This document shows, one piece after another, positions 1 to 7,922 of a stretch of 12,491 nt of DNA. The stretch is taken from positions 687 to 13,177 of the forward strand of contig DCGM01000066.1 of the NCBI GenBank assembly GCA_002315255.1, written 5' to 3'. The DNA comes from Lachnospiraceae bacterium UBA1778 (GTDB taxonomy: Bacteria > Bacillota > Clostridia > Lachnospirales > Lachnospiraceae). A model generated the notes under the pieces. That model saw only the letters and a program-made list of their open reading frames with translations. It made no database searches and was not told the DNA's origin. Position 1 is the first letter of the stretch; the number at the start of each line of letters is the position of its first letter. The translations under genes and the position numbers were made by a program.

Positions 1-2946
1 GCGGAAGATTTCGCGGATTTTGCGGACGCGCATCCGAAGGAAGCCGTCTCGCTTTTCGGCAATGAAGACTTCCGCCGCCTTCCGTTCATGCGGGAAATCA
101 GCTACGTAGGTCTTTATAAGGCTTATCTTTCCGGAAAGTCTGAAGACTTCGGAATGAGCGAGTTCATCTATGCGGCCGGACTTCGGAAAAAGCCTTTAGA
201 GAAGGTGAAAGCTGCAGCCACAGCGAATGCGAAGCCCGCGATTTCATTGGGCGACCAGCTGCGCAGTCTTCCAAAGGTAGTCTTTACCGACCGGGCGCGC
301 GCGAAAGAGATCGAATGCCGCGCGTATACGCTTTATCTTCACTATAACCGGCTTCTCGCGAGCGGAGACCCGGAGAATCCGGAATTCTTCCGTGATCTGT
401 CGCTTCTTCTTCAGGATGCGCCTGAAAACCCGCTCACGGTCTTCCTGGCTGCATTTGCTTATCTGAAGGCCGGAAATCCGAACGAAGCGGCTGAATGTCT
501 TAATTCTGTTTCGAACACCGTCCAGCGCGACCGAAATGAAAAGAAGGACTGCTACGCAGTATTCCTTTATCTTTCCGCGCTTCTTTCAAATGACAATGAA
601 CGTCTCGACGGCGCACGCCGCCTGATTCACCGCTTTTATCTCGAGGGCACGTTTACGAACCTGCTCATATTGGCGGAATTTCTTACGAATCCGGACTATC
701 AGATGCACCGGAAGGCGATTGATTTCTTACGTCTTAATTACCTGAAGGGCTTTAAGAATGCGCTCTGCTTCCAACGGACCGCCTATCTTTGGGCGCAGGA
801 AAAGCCGGTTATCACCTTGCTCACTGAGTATGAGCTTCTCGTGCTGGTTTACGGCATGCGCCACGAAATCCTGACAGAGCAGCGCGTATTCGAGGTCCTG
901 TCGCATGAATTGAAGGACAGCCGCCAGAAAGCGCTTTATCTTCAGGTTTTAAAACTCGGCTGGCGGAAGTACGGATCAGACCCGTTCCTTCAGTCGCTCG
1001 TCAATGTCTATATCCAGCAGAACTGCATTGGACCGCTTTACTTTAAGTGGTATCGTGCGGCGGTCGAGCGGAATATGACCGTGCCGAACCTTTGCAGCTT
1101 TTATCTGAAATCGCGGCCGGAAGATTTTACTGATAAGCTTCCGGAAATGGTTGTCCGATACTATGGCTTCAATGGTGTTCCGGAGGAAGAACGGAATTTC
1201 CTCTTTGAAAATGTCCTGGAATTTTATCGGAATGACCCGGGCATCTTCGAGCTTTATGAAGAGAAAATCCGCGCATTCGCATTTGACCGCCTGAAGGCCG
1301 AGGATTATGACCTTAATTATCTTCCGGCGTTCAATTATTTACTCGAATCGTTCGACGACCACAGCGATAACGTCCGCCTGGTCCGCCGCCTGTTCAGTCT
1401 TTATCAGGTGCGGACTTCCGAAGAGAACGTCGCGTCGCTCGCCGTCTATTATCCGGAGCTGAACCGCGTCGACCATTTCCCGGTCCGCCATTTTGAAGCG
1501 CTGATTCCGGTCGAAACCGACAATGCAGTGATCGCCTGTGTCGATGAAAACGGCGTCCGCTTCTATGATCCGAATCTTAAGCGGAACCGTGCATGCTTCC
1601 ATCCGGAACTTGAAGAAGAGATCCGGAAACGCCCGTCCGAGTCGCTCGCAGAGCGTGTCCGCATTGCGGATGAAGAGATTGCGAAGGACGCGCGGAACAG
1701 CCAGGTGTTCTTAGAACTGATGGCGCTGTTAAAGGAAAAGCCGCTGACTCCGTTTATCAAGGCGCGGTTCTACGAGGCGCTGATCGGTTTCGCATTGGAG
1801 AATCCGATGAAGGGCACCGACTGGGCTGAAGTCTTTTCTGCGGTCGATGCCGGGCTGATTTCGAAAGAAAGCCGGAAAGATCTCTGCCATGTGCTGATCG
1901 GATGCGGGCATTGTCTCGAGACGATGCGCCTGCTCCGCGATTACGGGGATCCGGGGCTTGCGAAAGACGACCTCGTCAACCTGATCCGCTATTATGACCA
2001 TCCGACGCAGGAGGAAGCGCTTCTTCTTTCCGGAATCTGTTACGGATATTATCTTCGTAACGATGCTTCGGATGAGATGCTTGCCTTTTTAGCATGCATG
2101 TTTGTCGGTCTTTCGAGCGAAATGACGGCGCTTTCGAACACGCTTCATAAGACGAATCTTCCGAACGGCGGACTGTATGCGCGGACGATGAAGGTCAGCC
2201 TTTATGTCGACAATGATACGGACACCGACCGGGTATTCGGCTGGTATTCTACACTCCCGACGAAGGAGCAGGATGCGGAGTTAAACCGCGCCTATATCGT
2301 CTATCGGAGTTTCCGGTATTTCCGCTTCGGAAAGAAGCTCCCGGAGAGCGTTTCGGAACTTTTAAAGAAAGAAGCGGCGACGCTTCCCGATATTTGCATC
2401 TATGCGTGCCTCCTCGATCTCTCCGCGCATGCGGATTCTTTAGAGGAGCAGGAAAAACGGGTGGCCGAAGAATTGCTCGGAATCGCGGTCGAACGGAATG
2501 TGGTGCTCGGCTGTATGACGAAGCTCGCGAATGCGGTCAAGTTCCCGGCAGAGCTGGAGGGCTGTGTTTTTGTCGAATTCCGCGATCCTTCTGCGAAGCA
2601 CGCGCTCCTGAACATCCGCATGACGCCGGACGGAAAAGAGTATAAAAAAGAAATGCAGATGCCGGTCCCCGGTGTCTTTACGAAATCGCTGGTGCTGTTT
2701 AAGGATGAAGGCGCAGAAGTGACTGCGACGATGTTCTATCCGGACGGCAGCCAGAAGGAACTGAAGAGCGTGACGCTCACGTCGATGGATGCGGCGGTGC
2801 GCCGGGGCTCCCAGTATGACGCATTGAACCGGCTCAGTCGGAAATGCCGGGAGTATGATCTCCATGATACCGCCTCTGAAATGAGCGCCTTCTTAAAGAA
2901 GAAAGCGCTGATCGATTCCGTTTTCGGCGGGAACTGGAAAGACTAA
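1..2946 (+). CDS. Large helical-repeat protein of unknown function (DUF5717-like), 5' end missing
   Basis: Frame 1 is open from the first base, so the gene starts upstream; the ATG at 88 is internal. At least 981 residues are present. Most of the protein is helical, rich in Leu, Tyr and Arg, with TPR-like pieces such as FLAAFAYLKAGNPNEAAECL (about residues 138-157 counted from base 1). It has no signal peptide or membrane segment in the visible part. A likely beta-rich section lies near residues 500-545, around the word NAVIACVDENGVRFYD, and another at the C-terminus, about residues 865-945, around VFVEFRDPSAKHALLNIRM. This layout, and the Hsp70-like gene 69 bases downstream, match my recollection of the DUF5717 family, giant cytoplasmic proteins of Lachnospiraceae next to DUF5716 proteins. 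The family name is from memory and unverified. A scaffold or partner role for the downstream ATPase is inference from gene order only. Confidence 0.8.
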   Translation, partial: AEDFADFADAHPKEAVSLFGNEDFRRLPFMREISYVGLYKAYLSGKSEDFGMSEFIYAAGLRKKPLEKVKAAATANAKPAISLGDQLRSLPKVVFTDRARAKEIECRAYTLYLHYNRLLASGDPENPEFFRDLSLLLQDAPENPLTVFLAAFAYLKAGNPNEAAECLNSVSNTVQRDRNEKKDCYAVFLYLSALLSNDNERLDGARRLIHRFYLEGTFTNLLILAEFLTNPDYQMHRKAIDFLRLNYLKGFKNALCFQRTAYLWAQEKPVITLLTEYELLVLVYGMRHEILTEQRVFEVLSHELKDSRQKALYLQVLKLGWRKYGSDPFLQSLVNVYIQQNCIGPLYFKWYRAAVERNMTVPNLCSFYLKSRPEDFTDKLPEMVVRYYGFNGVPEEERNFLFENVLEFYRNDPGIFELYEEKIRAFAFDRLKAEDYDLNYLPAFNYLLESFDDHSDNVRLVRRLFSLYQVRTSEENVASLAVYYPELNRVDHFPVRHFEALIPVETDNAVIACVDENGVRFYDPNLKRNRACFHPELEEEIRKRPSESLAERVRIADEEIAKDARNSQVFLELMALLKEKPLTPFIKARFYEALIGFALENPMKGTDWAEVFSAVDAGLISKESRKDLCHVLIGCGHCLETMRLLRDYGDPGLAKDDLVNLIRYYDHPTQEEALLLSGICYGYYLRNDASDEMLAFLACMFVGLSSEMTALSNTLHKTNLPNGGLYARTMKVSLYVDNDTDTDRVFGWYSTLPTKEQDAELNRAYIVYRSFRYFRFGKKLPESVSELLKKEAATLPDICIYACLLDLSAHADSLEEQEKRVAEELLGIAVERNVVLGCMTKLANAVKFPAELEGCVFVEFRDPSAKHALLNIRMTPDGKEYKKEMQMPVPGVFTKSLVLFKDEGAEVTATMFYPDGSQKELKSVTLTSMDAAVRRGSQYDALNRLSRKCREYDLHDTASEMSAFLKKKALIDSVFGGNWKD

Positions 2947-2950
2947 AAAG

Positions 2951-2995
2951 TTACGCGCGGAAAAGGCGCAGAAACGATGCGCGTAAAAAACGCGC
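2951..2995 (+). promoter_or_regulatory. Competing hairpins in the intergenic gap
   Basis: Block A, TTACGCGC at 2951-2958, is a perfect inverted repeat of block B, GCGCGTAA at 2979-2986. The first six bases of block B (2979-2984) also pair perfectly with block C, ACGCGC at 2990-2995, across a five-A loop. A:B and B:C exclude each other, the geometry of an attenuator or processing site. No T tract follows on the + strand, so it is not an ordinary intrinsic terminator for the upstream gene. The ribosome binding site of the next gene (AAGGGA, about 3004-3009) begins just after block C. On the - strand a CTTTTT run follows the A:B stem. Function is inferred. Confidence 0.45.
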
Positions 2996-3015
2996 TGAAG
3001 TAAAAGGGATAGTTT

Positions 3016-4299
3016 ATGGAAAAGAACGGGCTGATAATCGGATATGATCTTTGCAAAGATTTCTGCCGGATTTCCTGCTTCCGTGATGGGGAAGCAGAGC
3101 CGGAGGACTTTGCTTTTTCCGATAATGAAAATCCGTATATTCTCCATAATTCTATCTGTAAAAAGAAAGGCGCTGACCAATGGTTCGTCGGTGCGCAGGC
3201 GTACGAAGCCGCATTGATGGGCAGCGGCGCCGTCGTCGACAAGCTGTTAAAAATCGTCGAAATGAACGGCTTCTCCACGCTGGAAGGAAAGCGCTATTCG
3301 GCGGAGGACCTTCTCTATTATTTTATCCGGGAATCGTTAAGCGGCCTTTTAAAGAGCCGCGGGACGAACGAGATCGCCTCGATCGTCTTCACGCTTCAGG
3401 AACCGGAGCCGCGGGTAATTGACGCGCTTAATGCGAGCACGAAGCGCCTCGGCCTTCCCGAGGGGACGGTCCATGTGATCAGCCATACGGAAAGCTTTCT
3501 CTATTTCGCCATCTCCCAGAAACGGGAGCTCTGGACGAATCTTTCCGTTCTTTATGACCTTTCCGCAAACGGTCTCCACTATTATGAGATGGAGACGCTT
3601 CGCGGCATGACGCCCAATGTGGCGCGCGCGAAGTGCAGCTTCCTCGAGGACGGCTTCTCGCCGGCGATCCTTTCTTCCTCGTCAGGACAGCGGCTTGCAG
3701 ACAATATCATGACGAGCTGCATCGACCGGATGCTCTCAAAAAAAGTAGTTTCATCGGTTTATCTCTCCGGAAACGGCATGGAAAAATGCCAGGAATGGGG
3801 ACCGAGCTTTATAAAGCTTCTTTGCCAGCGGCGGCGGGTGTTCTACATTGAAAATCTGTTCGCGAAGGGTGCGGCCTATGCGGCTGCCGACCGGCTGAAT
3901 CCGGTCTCCGCGTATCCGTTCCGCTTTATGTGTAAAGGGCACATCGACGTCGACATCTGTTTATCCGTGATGCGCGGCTCGAACCGGCAGAATCTCTGCG
4001 TGGCGGCGGGCGGCGAGAACTGGTTCGACGTCCATACAGAGATTGATTTTATCGTCGATGAGGAAGACGCGGTCCGCTTTACGGTCCGGCGTCTCAATGA
4101 TAAGACGGACGGCGAGATCATTGTGCCGTTAGATGAGTTTAAAAAGCTCGGAAGGCGCGAAAACCGTTATCACCTGTCCGCGAAATTTATTAGCGAGGAG
4201 ATTTTTTCGGTCACTGTCACAGACAAAGGCTTCGGTGATTTTTATCCCGCAAGCGATGTGGTGGTGAACCGTTCATTCCGTATCGGTAAAGAGGAGTAA
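3016..4299 (+). CDS. Degenerate Hsp70/actin-fold ATPase-like protein (DUF5716-like)
   Basis: Three landmarks of the Hsp70/actin ATPase fold appear in order. A phosphate-1-like strand-loop, LIIGYDLCKDFCRIS, lies at residues 6-20. A phosphate-2-like segment, VLYDLSANGLHYYEM, lies at 178-192. An adenosine-type motif, VYLSGNGMEKC, lies at 248-258 and is followed by ENLFAKGAAYAAAD at 279-292, the equivalent of the helix that closes Hsp70 ATPase domains. E159 in SHTESFLYFA may match the conserved connector glutamate. The phosphate loops lack the usual glycine/threonine pattern (DLGTT reads DLCKD, DLGGGT reads DLSANG), so ATP hydrolysis is doubtful. Residues about 300-427 look beta-rich and may replace a substrate-binding domain. 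It matches my memory of DUF5716 proteins. AAGGGA precedes the ATG by about six bases. It lies in a run of three same-strand genes and is probably co-transcribed and cytoplasmic. The fold is well supported; the role is unknown. Confidence 0.75.
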   Translation: MEKNGLIIGYDLCKDFCRISCFRDGEAEPEDFAFSDNENPYILHNSICKKKGADQWFVGAQAYEAALMGSGAVVDKLLKIVEMNGFSTLEGKRYSAEDLLYYFIRESLSGLLKSRGTNEIASIVFTLQEPEPRVIDALNASTKRLGLPEGTVHVISHTESFLYFAISQKRELWTNLSVLYDLSANGLHYYEMETLRGMTPNVARAKCSFLEDGFSPAILSSSSGQRLADNIMTSCIDRMLSKKVVSSVYLSGNGMEKCQEWGPSFIKLLCQRRRVFYIENLFAKGAAYAAADRLNPVSAYPFRFMCKGHIDVDICLSVMRGSNRQNLCVAAGGENWFDVHTEIDFIVDEEDAVRFTVRRLNDKTDGEIIVPLDEFKKLGRRENRYHLSAKFISEEIFSVTVTDKGFGDFYPASDVVVNRSFRIGKEE

Positions 4300-4301
4300 T
4301 T

Positions 4302-5114
4302 GTGGGAAGACTGCTGTTATGTGGAAAAGAAGCACAGCATCCGTATGTGGTGGAGGACCTGGATCTTCGGATCCGCTCCGCCGAAGAACTGTGCTATTAT
4401 ATCTACCACAACGTCGCCCTTTTGCCGGACGGCTTCTTCGACGAGCGCCTCTTACGCTTCCTCGAGGAAGAGCTTGAAATGAAGGAGACTGCGGAGAAAA
4501 TCCGGCGTTTCTGCCATTCGGAATCGGATGAAGACAATACTCTTTATATGCTTCTTTCGGAGAACGGTTTCTACCGTCCGGAGGAGATGGAAGAGTTCCG
4601 AGCCCGTCTGGCCATGAGACGGCGGAGAAACGGACCTGAGAAAACGAAAGACCGCGGCGACGCATTGGTTTTCCAGGAGCGTTACAGGAGCGCGCTTCGC
4701 GCTTTCCGGTCGTTAAAAGACCGGCAGGGCGATGCACGGATCACGCAGGATTTCTACGTCAGTGTACTCAACTCCATGGCGGATTGCTATGGATGTCTCG
4801 GTGAATTCGACAAAGCATACGAATGTCTGGTGATGGTCTATGAAGAGACCCGATCGATGGAAATATTGAAGAAGATGTATGAAGTCTGCAATCTTTCCGA
4901 TATCGCGTTCCCGGACTGCTATGCGAACCGTATTCCGTCAGAAACGATGCGCCGTTGGGAGCGCAGCTTCCAGACGAAGGTTGCGGTAGCCGAACAGCGG
5001 GCTCAAGAGAACCCTGTCATGGAGTGTTTTTTACATGATCCCGAGAAAGCGCGCGAAGAGCTTTGCGCTTTTGCGGATGCAGAGAAAGAAAAGTACCGTA
5101 AGATGTTGGAGTGA
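4302..5114 (+). CDS. TPR-like conserved hypothetical protein, third gene of the cluster
   Basis: This 270-residue protein begins with GTG. The ribosome binding site GAGGAG (4291-4296) lies inside the last codons of the preceding gene, five bases before the start, so the two are almost certainly translationally coupled. The N-terminus (MGRLLLCGKEAQHPYVVEDL, then EELCYYIYHNVALLPDGFFDERLLRFLEEEL) resembles a conserved Lachnospiraceae protein I recall beside DUF5716/DUF5717 genes, without a functional name. Residues about 116-200 are helical, and SVLNSMADCYGCLGEFDKAY (154-173) fits a TPR helix pair. The C-terminus is charged and helical. No signal peptide, membrane segment or catalytic motif is visible. 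It is probably a soluble adaptor working with the Hsp70-like protein; that role is inferred from coupling alone. Confidence 0.75.
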   Translation: MGRLLLCGKEAQHPYVVEDLDLRIRSAEELCYYIYHNVALLPDGFFDERLLRFLEEELEMKETAEKIRRFCHSESDEDNTLYMLLSENGFYRPEEMEEFRARLAMRRRRNGPEKTKDRGDALVFQERYRSALRAFRSLKDRQGDARITQDFYVSVLNSMADCYGCLGEFDKAYECLVMVYEETRSMEILKKMYEVCNLSDIAFPDCYANRIPSETMRRWERSFQTKVAVAEQRAQENPVMECFLHDPEKAREELCAFADAEKEKYRKMLE

Positions 5115-5154
5115 TGAAACTGAAATAGCAGCCGTTATTTTGGCGGCCTCGCGC

Positions 5155-5183
5155 TTTATCCTCCCCTTATCCGGTGCTACAAT
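5155..5183 (+). promoter_or_regulatory. Extended -10 promoter for valS
   Basis: A -10 hexamer TACAAT (5178-5183) is preceded by TGC (5175-5177), giving the extended -10 form TGnTACAAT. The -35 match TTTATC (5155-5160) is weak but lies exactly 17 bases upstream. Transcription would start near 5190, giving a leader of about 17 bases that holds the ribosome binding site GAGGG (5196-5200) and the ATG at 5207. No T-box can fit in such a leader. Confidence 0.6.
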
Positions 5184-5206
5184 TATACAGACAATGAGGG
5201 AATGAC

Positions 5207-7915
5207 ATGAAAGAATTAACGAAAACCTATGACCCGCGTGAGATCGAGCCGCGCCTTTATGAAAAATGGGAAAGCCAGGGCTATTTTCACGCAAAAGTGA
5301 ATCCTGAAAAGAAAGCATATTCCATCGTGATGCCGCCGCCGAACATTACCGGCCAGCTCCACATGGGACATGCGATGGACAATGCATTGCAGGACATCCT
5401 GATCCGCTTCAAACGGATGCAGGGATATGAAACATTATGGCAGCCGGGCACGGACCATGCGTCGATCGCGACCGAAGCGAGAGTCGTGGAAACGATGCGT
5501 AAGGAAGGCCTGACGAAGGAAATGATCGGCCGCGAAAAGTTCTTAGAGCGCACATGGGCGTGGAAAGAAGAGTACGGCGGACGCATTGACCAGCAGTTAC
5601 GGAAACTCGGCTCCTCCTGTGACTGGGAGCGCGAACGCTTCACGATGGACGAGGGCTGCTCGGAGGCTGTGAAGGAAGTCTTCTGTAACCTTTACAATCA
5701 GGGCCTCATCTACCGCGGAAACCGGATGGTCAACTGGTGTACCTACTGTAACACCTCCATCTCGGACGCCGAAGTGGAATACGAAGAGAAAGACGGTAAT
5801 TTCTATCATCTTTTATATCCGGTCAAGGAAACCGGCGAAAAGCTGGAGCTTGCGACGACGCGTCCGGAAACGATGCTCGGTGATACGGCAGTCGCTGTCA
5901 ACCCGGAAGACCCGCGTTACGCACACCTTCATGGCTGCCACGTGATCCTTCCGATTCTGAACAAAGAAATCCCGATCGTCTGCGACGAGCATGCGGATAT
6001 GGAAAAGGGAACCGGCGTCGTAAAGATTACGCCGGCGCATGACCCGAATGACTTCGAAGTCGGAAACCGCCATAATCTGGAGCGTGTCCGCATCCTGACC
6101 TATGACGGAAAGATGACCGGAAAAGAAGACCACGACGCGCAGGAAGAATACCTTCATTCCGGAAAAGCGGCCGAAGGCGAACCGACCGTCCTTGATTGCG
6201 GCAAATATGCCGGCATGACGGAACTGGAAGCGCGGAAAGCGATCCTCGAGGACCTCGAAGCGATCGGCGCATTGAAATATGTCGAACCGTTAAAGCATGA
6301 GGTCGGCACCTGCTACCGCTGCAAACGCGTCATCGAGCCGATGGTTTCGAAGCAGTGGTTTGTGAAGATGGTTCCGCTCGCGAAGCCGGCGATCCAGGCA
6401 GTCGAAGACGGAAGAATCCGCTTCGTGCCGGAGCGCTTCACGAAGACGTATCTTAACTGGATGAACAACACCCGTGACTGGTGCATCTCGCGCCAACTCT
6501 GGTGGGGCCATCAGATTCCGGCCTGGTACTGTGACGAATGCGGCGAGACGATCGTCGGTAAAGATGCACCTAAATGCTGCCCGAAGTGCGGAAGCACGCA
6601 TCTTACGCAGGATCCGGACACCTTAGACACCTGGTTCTCCTCCGCACTCTGGCCGTTCTCGACGCTCGGCTGGCCGAAGGAAACACCGGAATATAAATAT
6701 TTCTACCCGACGAATACATTGGTGACCGGTTACGACATCATCGGCTTCTGGGTGAGCCGGATGATCTTCTCCGGACTCGCTTATACCGGAAACATCCCGT
6801 TCGATACGGTTTACATCCACGGCCTCGTGCGTGATTCACAGGGACGGAAGATGAGTAAATCCTTAGGAAACGGCATTGATCCGCTGGAAATCATCGAGCA
6901 GTACGGCGCAGACGCGCTCCGCATGATGCTTTTAACCGGAAATGCGCCCGGCAATGACATGCGCTTCTACATCGAGCGTGTCGAAGCTTCCCGGAACTTC
7001 GCAAATAAGATTTGGAACGCTTCCCGCTTCATCATGATGAACATGGAGAAATGCCCGGTGCCGGAGGCGATGCCTTCGAACCTGACGCAGGCTGACAAGT
7101 GGATCCTTTCCCGTGCCAATGAGACGGCTCGCGACGTGACCGAGAACATGGAGCGCTTCGAGCTCGGCATTGCGCTTCAGAAGGTCTACGACTTCGCATG
7201 GGACGAGTTCTGCGACTGGTACATTGAAATGGTGAAGCCGCGTCTTTACAATGATGCGGACGAAACGAAGAGCGCAGCGATGTGGACGCTGAACCACGTG
7301 CTGACGGATATCTTGAAACTCCTTCATCCGTATATCCCGTTCGTCACAGAAGAGATCTTCACGAATCTCCAGGATAAGGAAGAGACGCTGATGACCTCCG
7401 CATGGCCGGTTTACACGGAAGAGTTTAACTTTGCAGAGGACGAGAAGGCGGTTGAGACGATCAAGGATGCGGTCCGCGCGATCCGTTCGGTCCGTACCGA
7501 AATGAATGTCGCACCGTCGAAGAAGGCGAAGGTATTCGTCGTTTCCGAGAATGCGGAAAACCGCCGCATCTTCGAAACTTCACGGAACTTCTTCGCGACG
7601 CTCGGCTTCGCATCAGAGGTTATTATCCAGACCGATAAGACCGGTATCGACCAGCAGGCAGTCTCCGCTGTTACGGCCGACTGCGTCATCTATATGCCGC
7701 TGTCCGATCTGATCGACATCGAGAAGGAAAAAGAACGTCTGAACCGCGAAAAGAACCGCCTTCAGGGCGAGCTTCAGCGGTCCGAAGGAATGCTTTCGAA
7801 CGAGAACTTCTTAAGCCGCGCGCCGGAACAGAAGATTCAGGAAGAAAAAGAAAAGAAGGAAAAGTATTTACAGATGCTCGCTTCGATCGAGGAGCGCTTA
7901 AACGCATTGGAGTAA
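5207..7915 (+). CDS. valS: Valyl-tRNA synthetase
   Basis: This cytoplasmic class I aminoacyl-tRNA synthetase charges tRNA-Val with valine using ATP and clears misactivated threonine in its editing domain. At 902 residues it has normal length. The Rossmann signature PPPNITGQLHMGHA (43-56) carries the HIGH-type motif HMGH at 52-55, and KMSKS lies at 548-552. The CP1 editing domain shows ATTRPETMLGDTAVAVNPED (from about 216). CxxC pairs at 178/181, 369/372 and 442/445, and CCPKC at 457-461, suggest bound zinc. WWGHQIPAWYC and the DTWFSSALWPFSTLGWP stretch are typical of ValRS. The C-terminal arm from about residue 835 is a charged coiled coil, as in bacterial ValRS. GAGGG sits six bases before the ATG. 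The gene has its own promoter and is followed after seven bases by the xpaC-like gene. Confidence 0.98.
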   Translation: MKELTKTYDPREIEPRLYEKWESQGYFHAKVNPEKKAYSIVMPPPNITGQLHMGHAMDNALQDILIRFKRMQGYETLWQPGTDHASIATEARVVETMRKEGLTKEMIGREKFLERTWAWKEEYGGRIDQQLRKLGSSCDWERERFTMDEGCSEAVKEVFCNLYNQGLIYRGNRMVNWCTYCNTSISDAEVEYEEKDGNFYHLLYPVKETGEKLELATTRPETMLGDTAVAVNPEDPRYAHLHGCHVILPILNKEIPIVCDEHADMEKGTGVVKITPAHDPNDFEVGNRHNLERVRILTYDGKMTGKEDHDAQEEYLHSGKAAEGEPTVLDCGKYAGMTELEARKAILEDLEAIGALKYVEPLKHEVGTCYRCKRVIEPMVSKQWFVKMVPLAKPAIQAVEDGRIRFVPERFTKTYLNWMNNTRDWCISRQLWWGHQIPAWYCDECGETIVGKDAPKCCPKCGSTHLTQDPDTLDTWFSSALWPFSTLGWPKETPEYKYFYPTNTLVTGYDIIGFWVSRMIFSGLAYTGNIPFDTVYIHGLVRDSQGRKMSKSLGNGIDPLEIIEQYGADALRMMLLTGNAPGNDMRFYIERVEASRNFANKIWNASRFIMMNMEKCPVPEAMPSNLTQADKWILSRANETARDVTENMERFELGIALQKVYDFAWDEFCDWYIEMVKPRLYNDADETKSAAMWTLNHVLTDILKLLHPYIPFVTEEIFTNLQDKEETLMTSAWPVYTEEFNFAEDEKAVETIKDAVRAIRSVRTEMNVAPSKKAKVFVVSENAENRRIFETSRNFFATLGFASEVIIQTDKTGIDQQAVSAVTADCVIYMPLSDLIDIEKEKERLNREKNRLQGELQRSEGMLSNENFLSRAPEQKIQEEKEKKEKYLQMLASIEERLNALE

Positions 7916-7922
7916 AGGAATT

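Noticed and set aside
88..90. ATG at 88 as the start of the first gene
   Set aside because: The frame is open upstream to base 1 with the same composition, and no ribosome binding site precedes this ATG; the gene runs in from outside the window.
5131..5147. Terminator hairpin GCCG/CGGC before valS
   Set aside because: The stem has only four pairs and no T tract follows.
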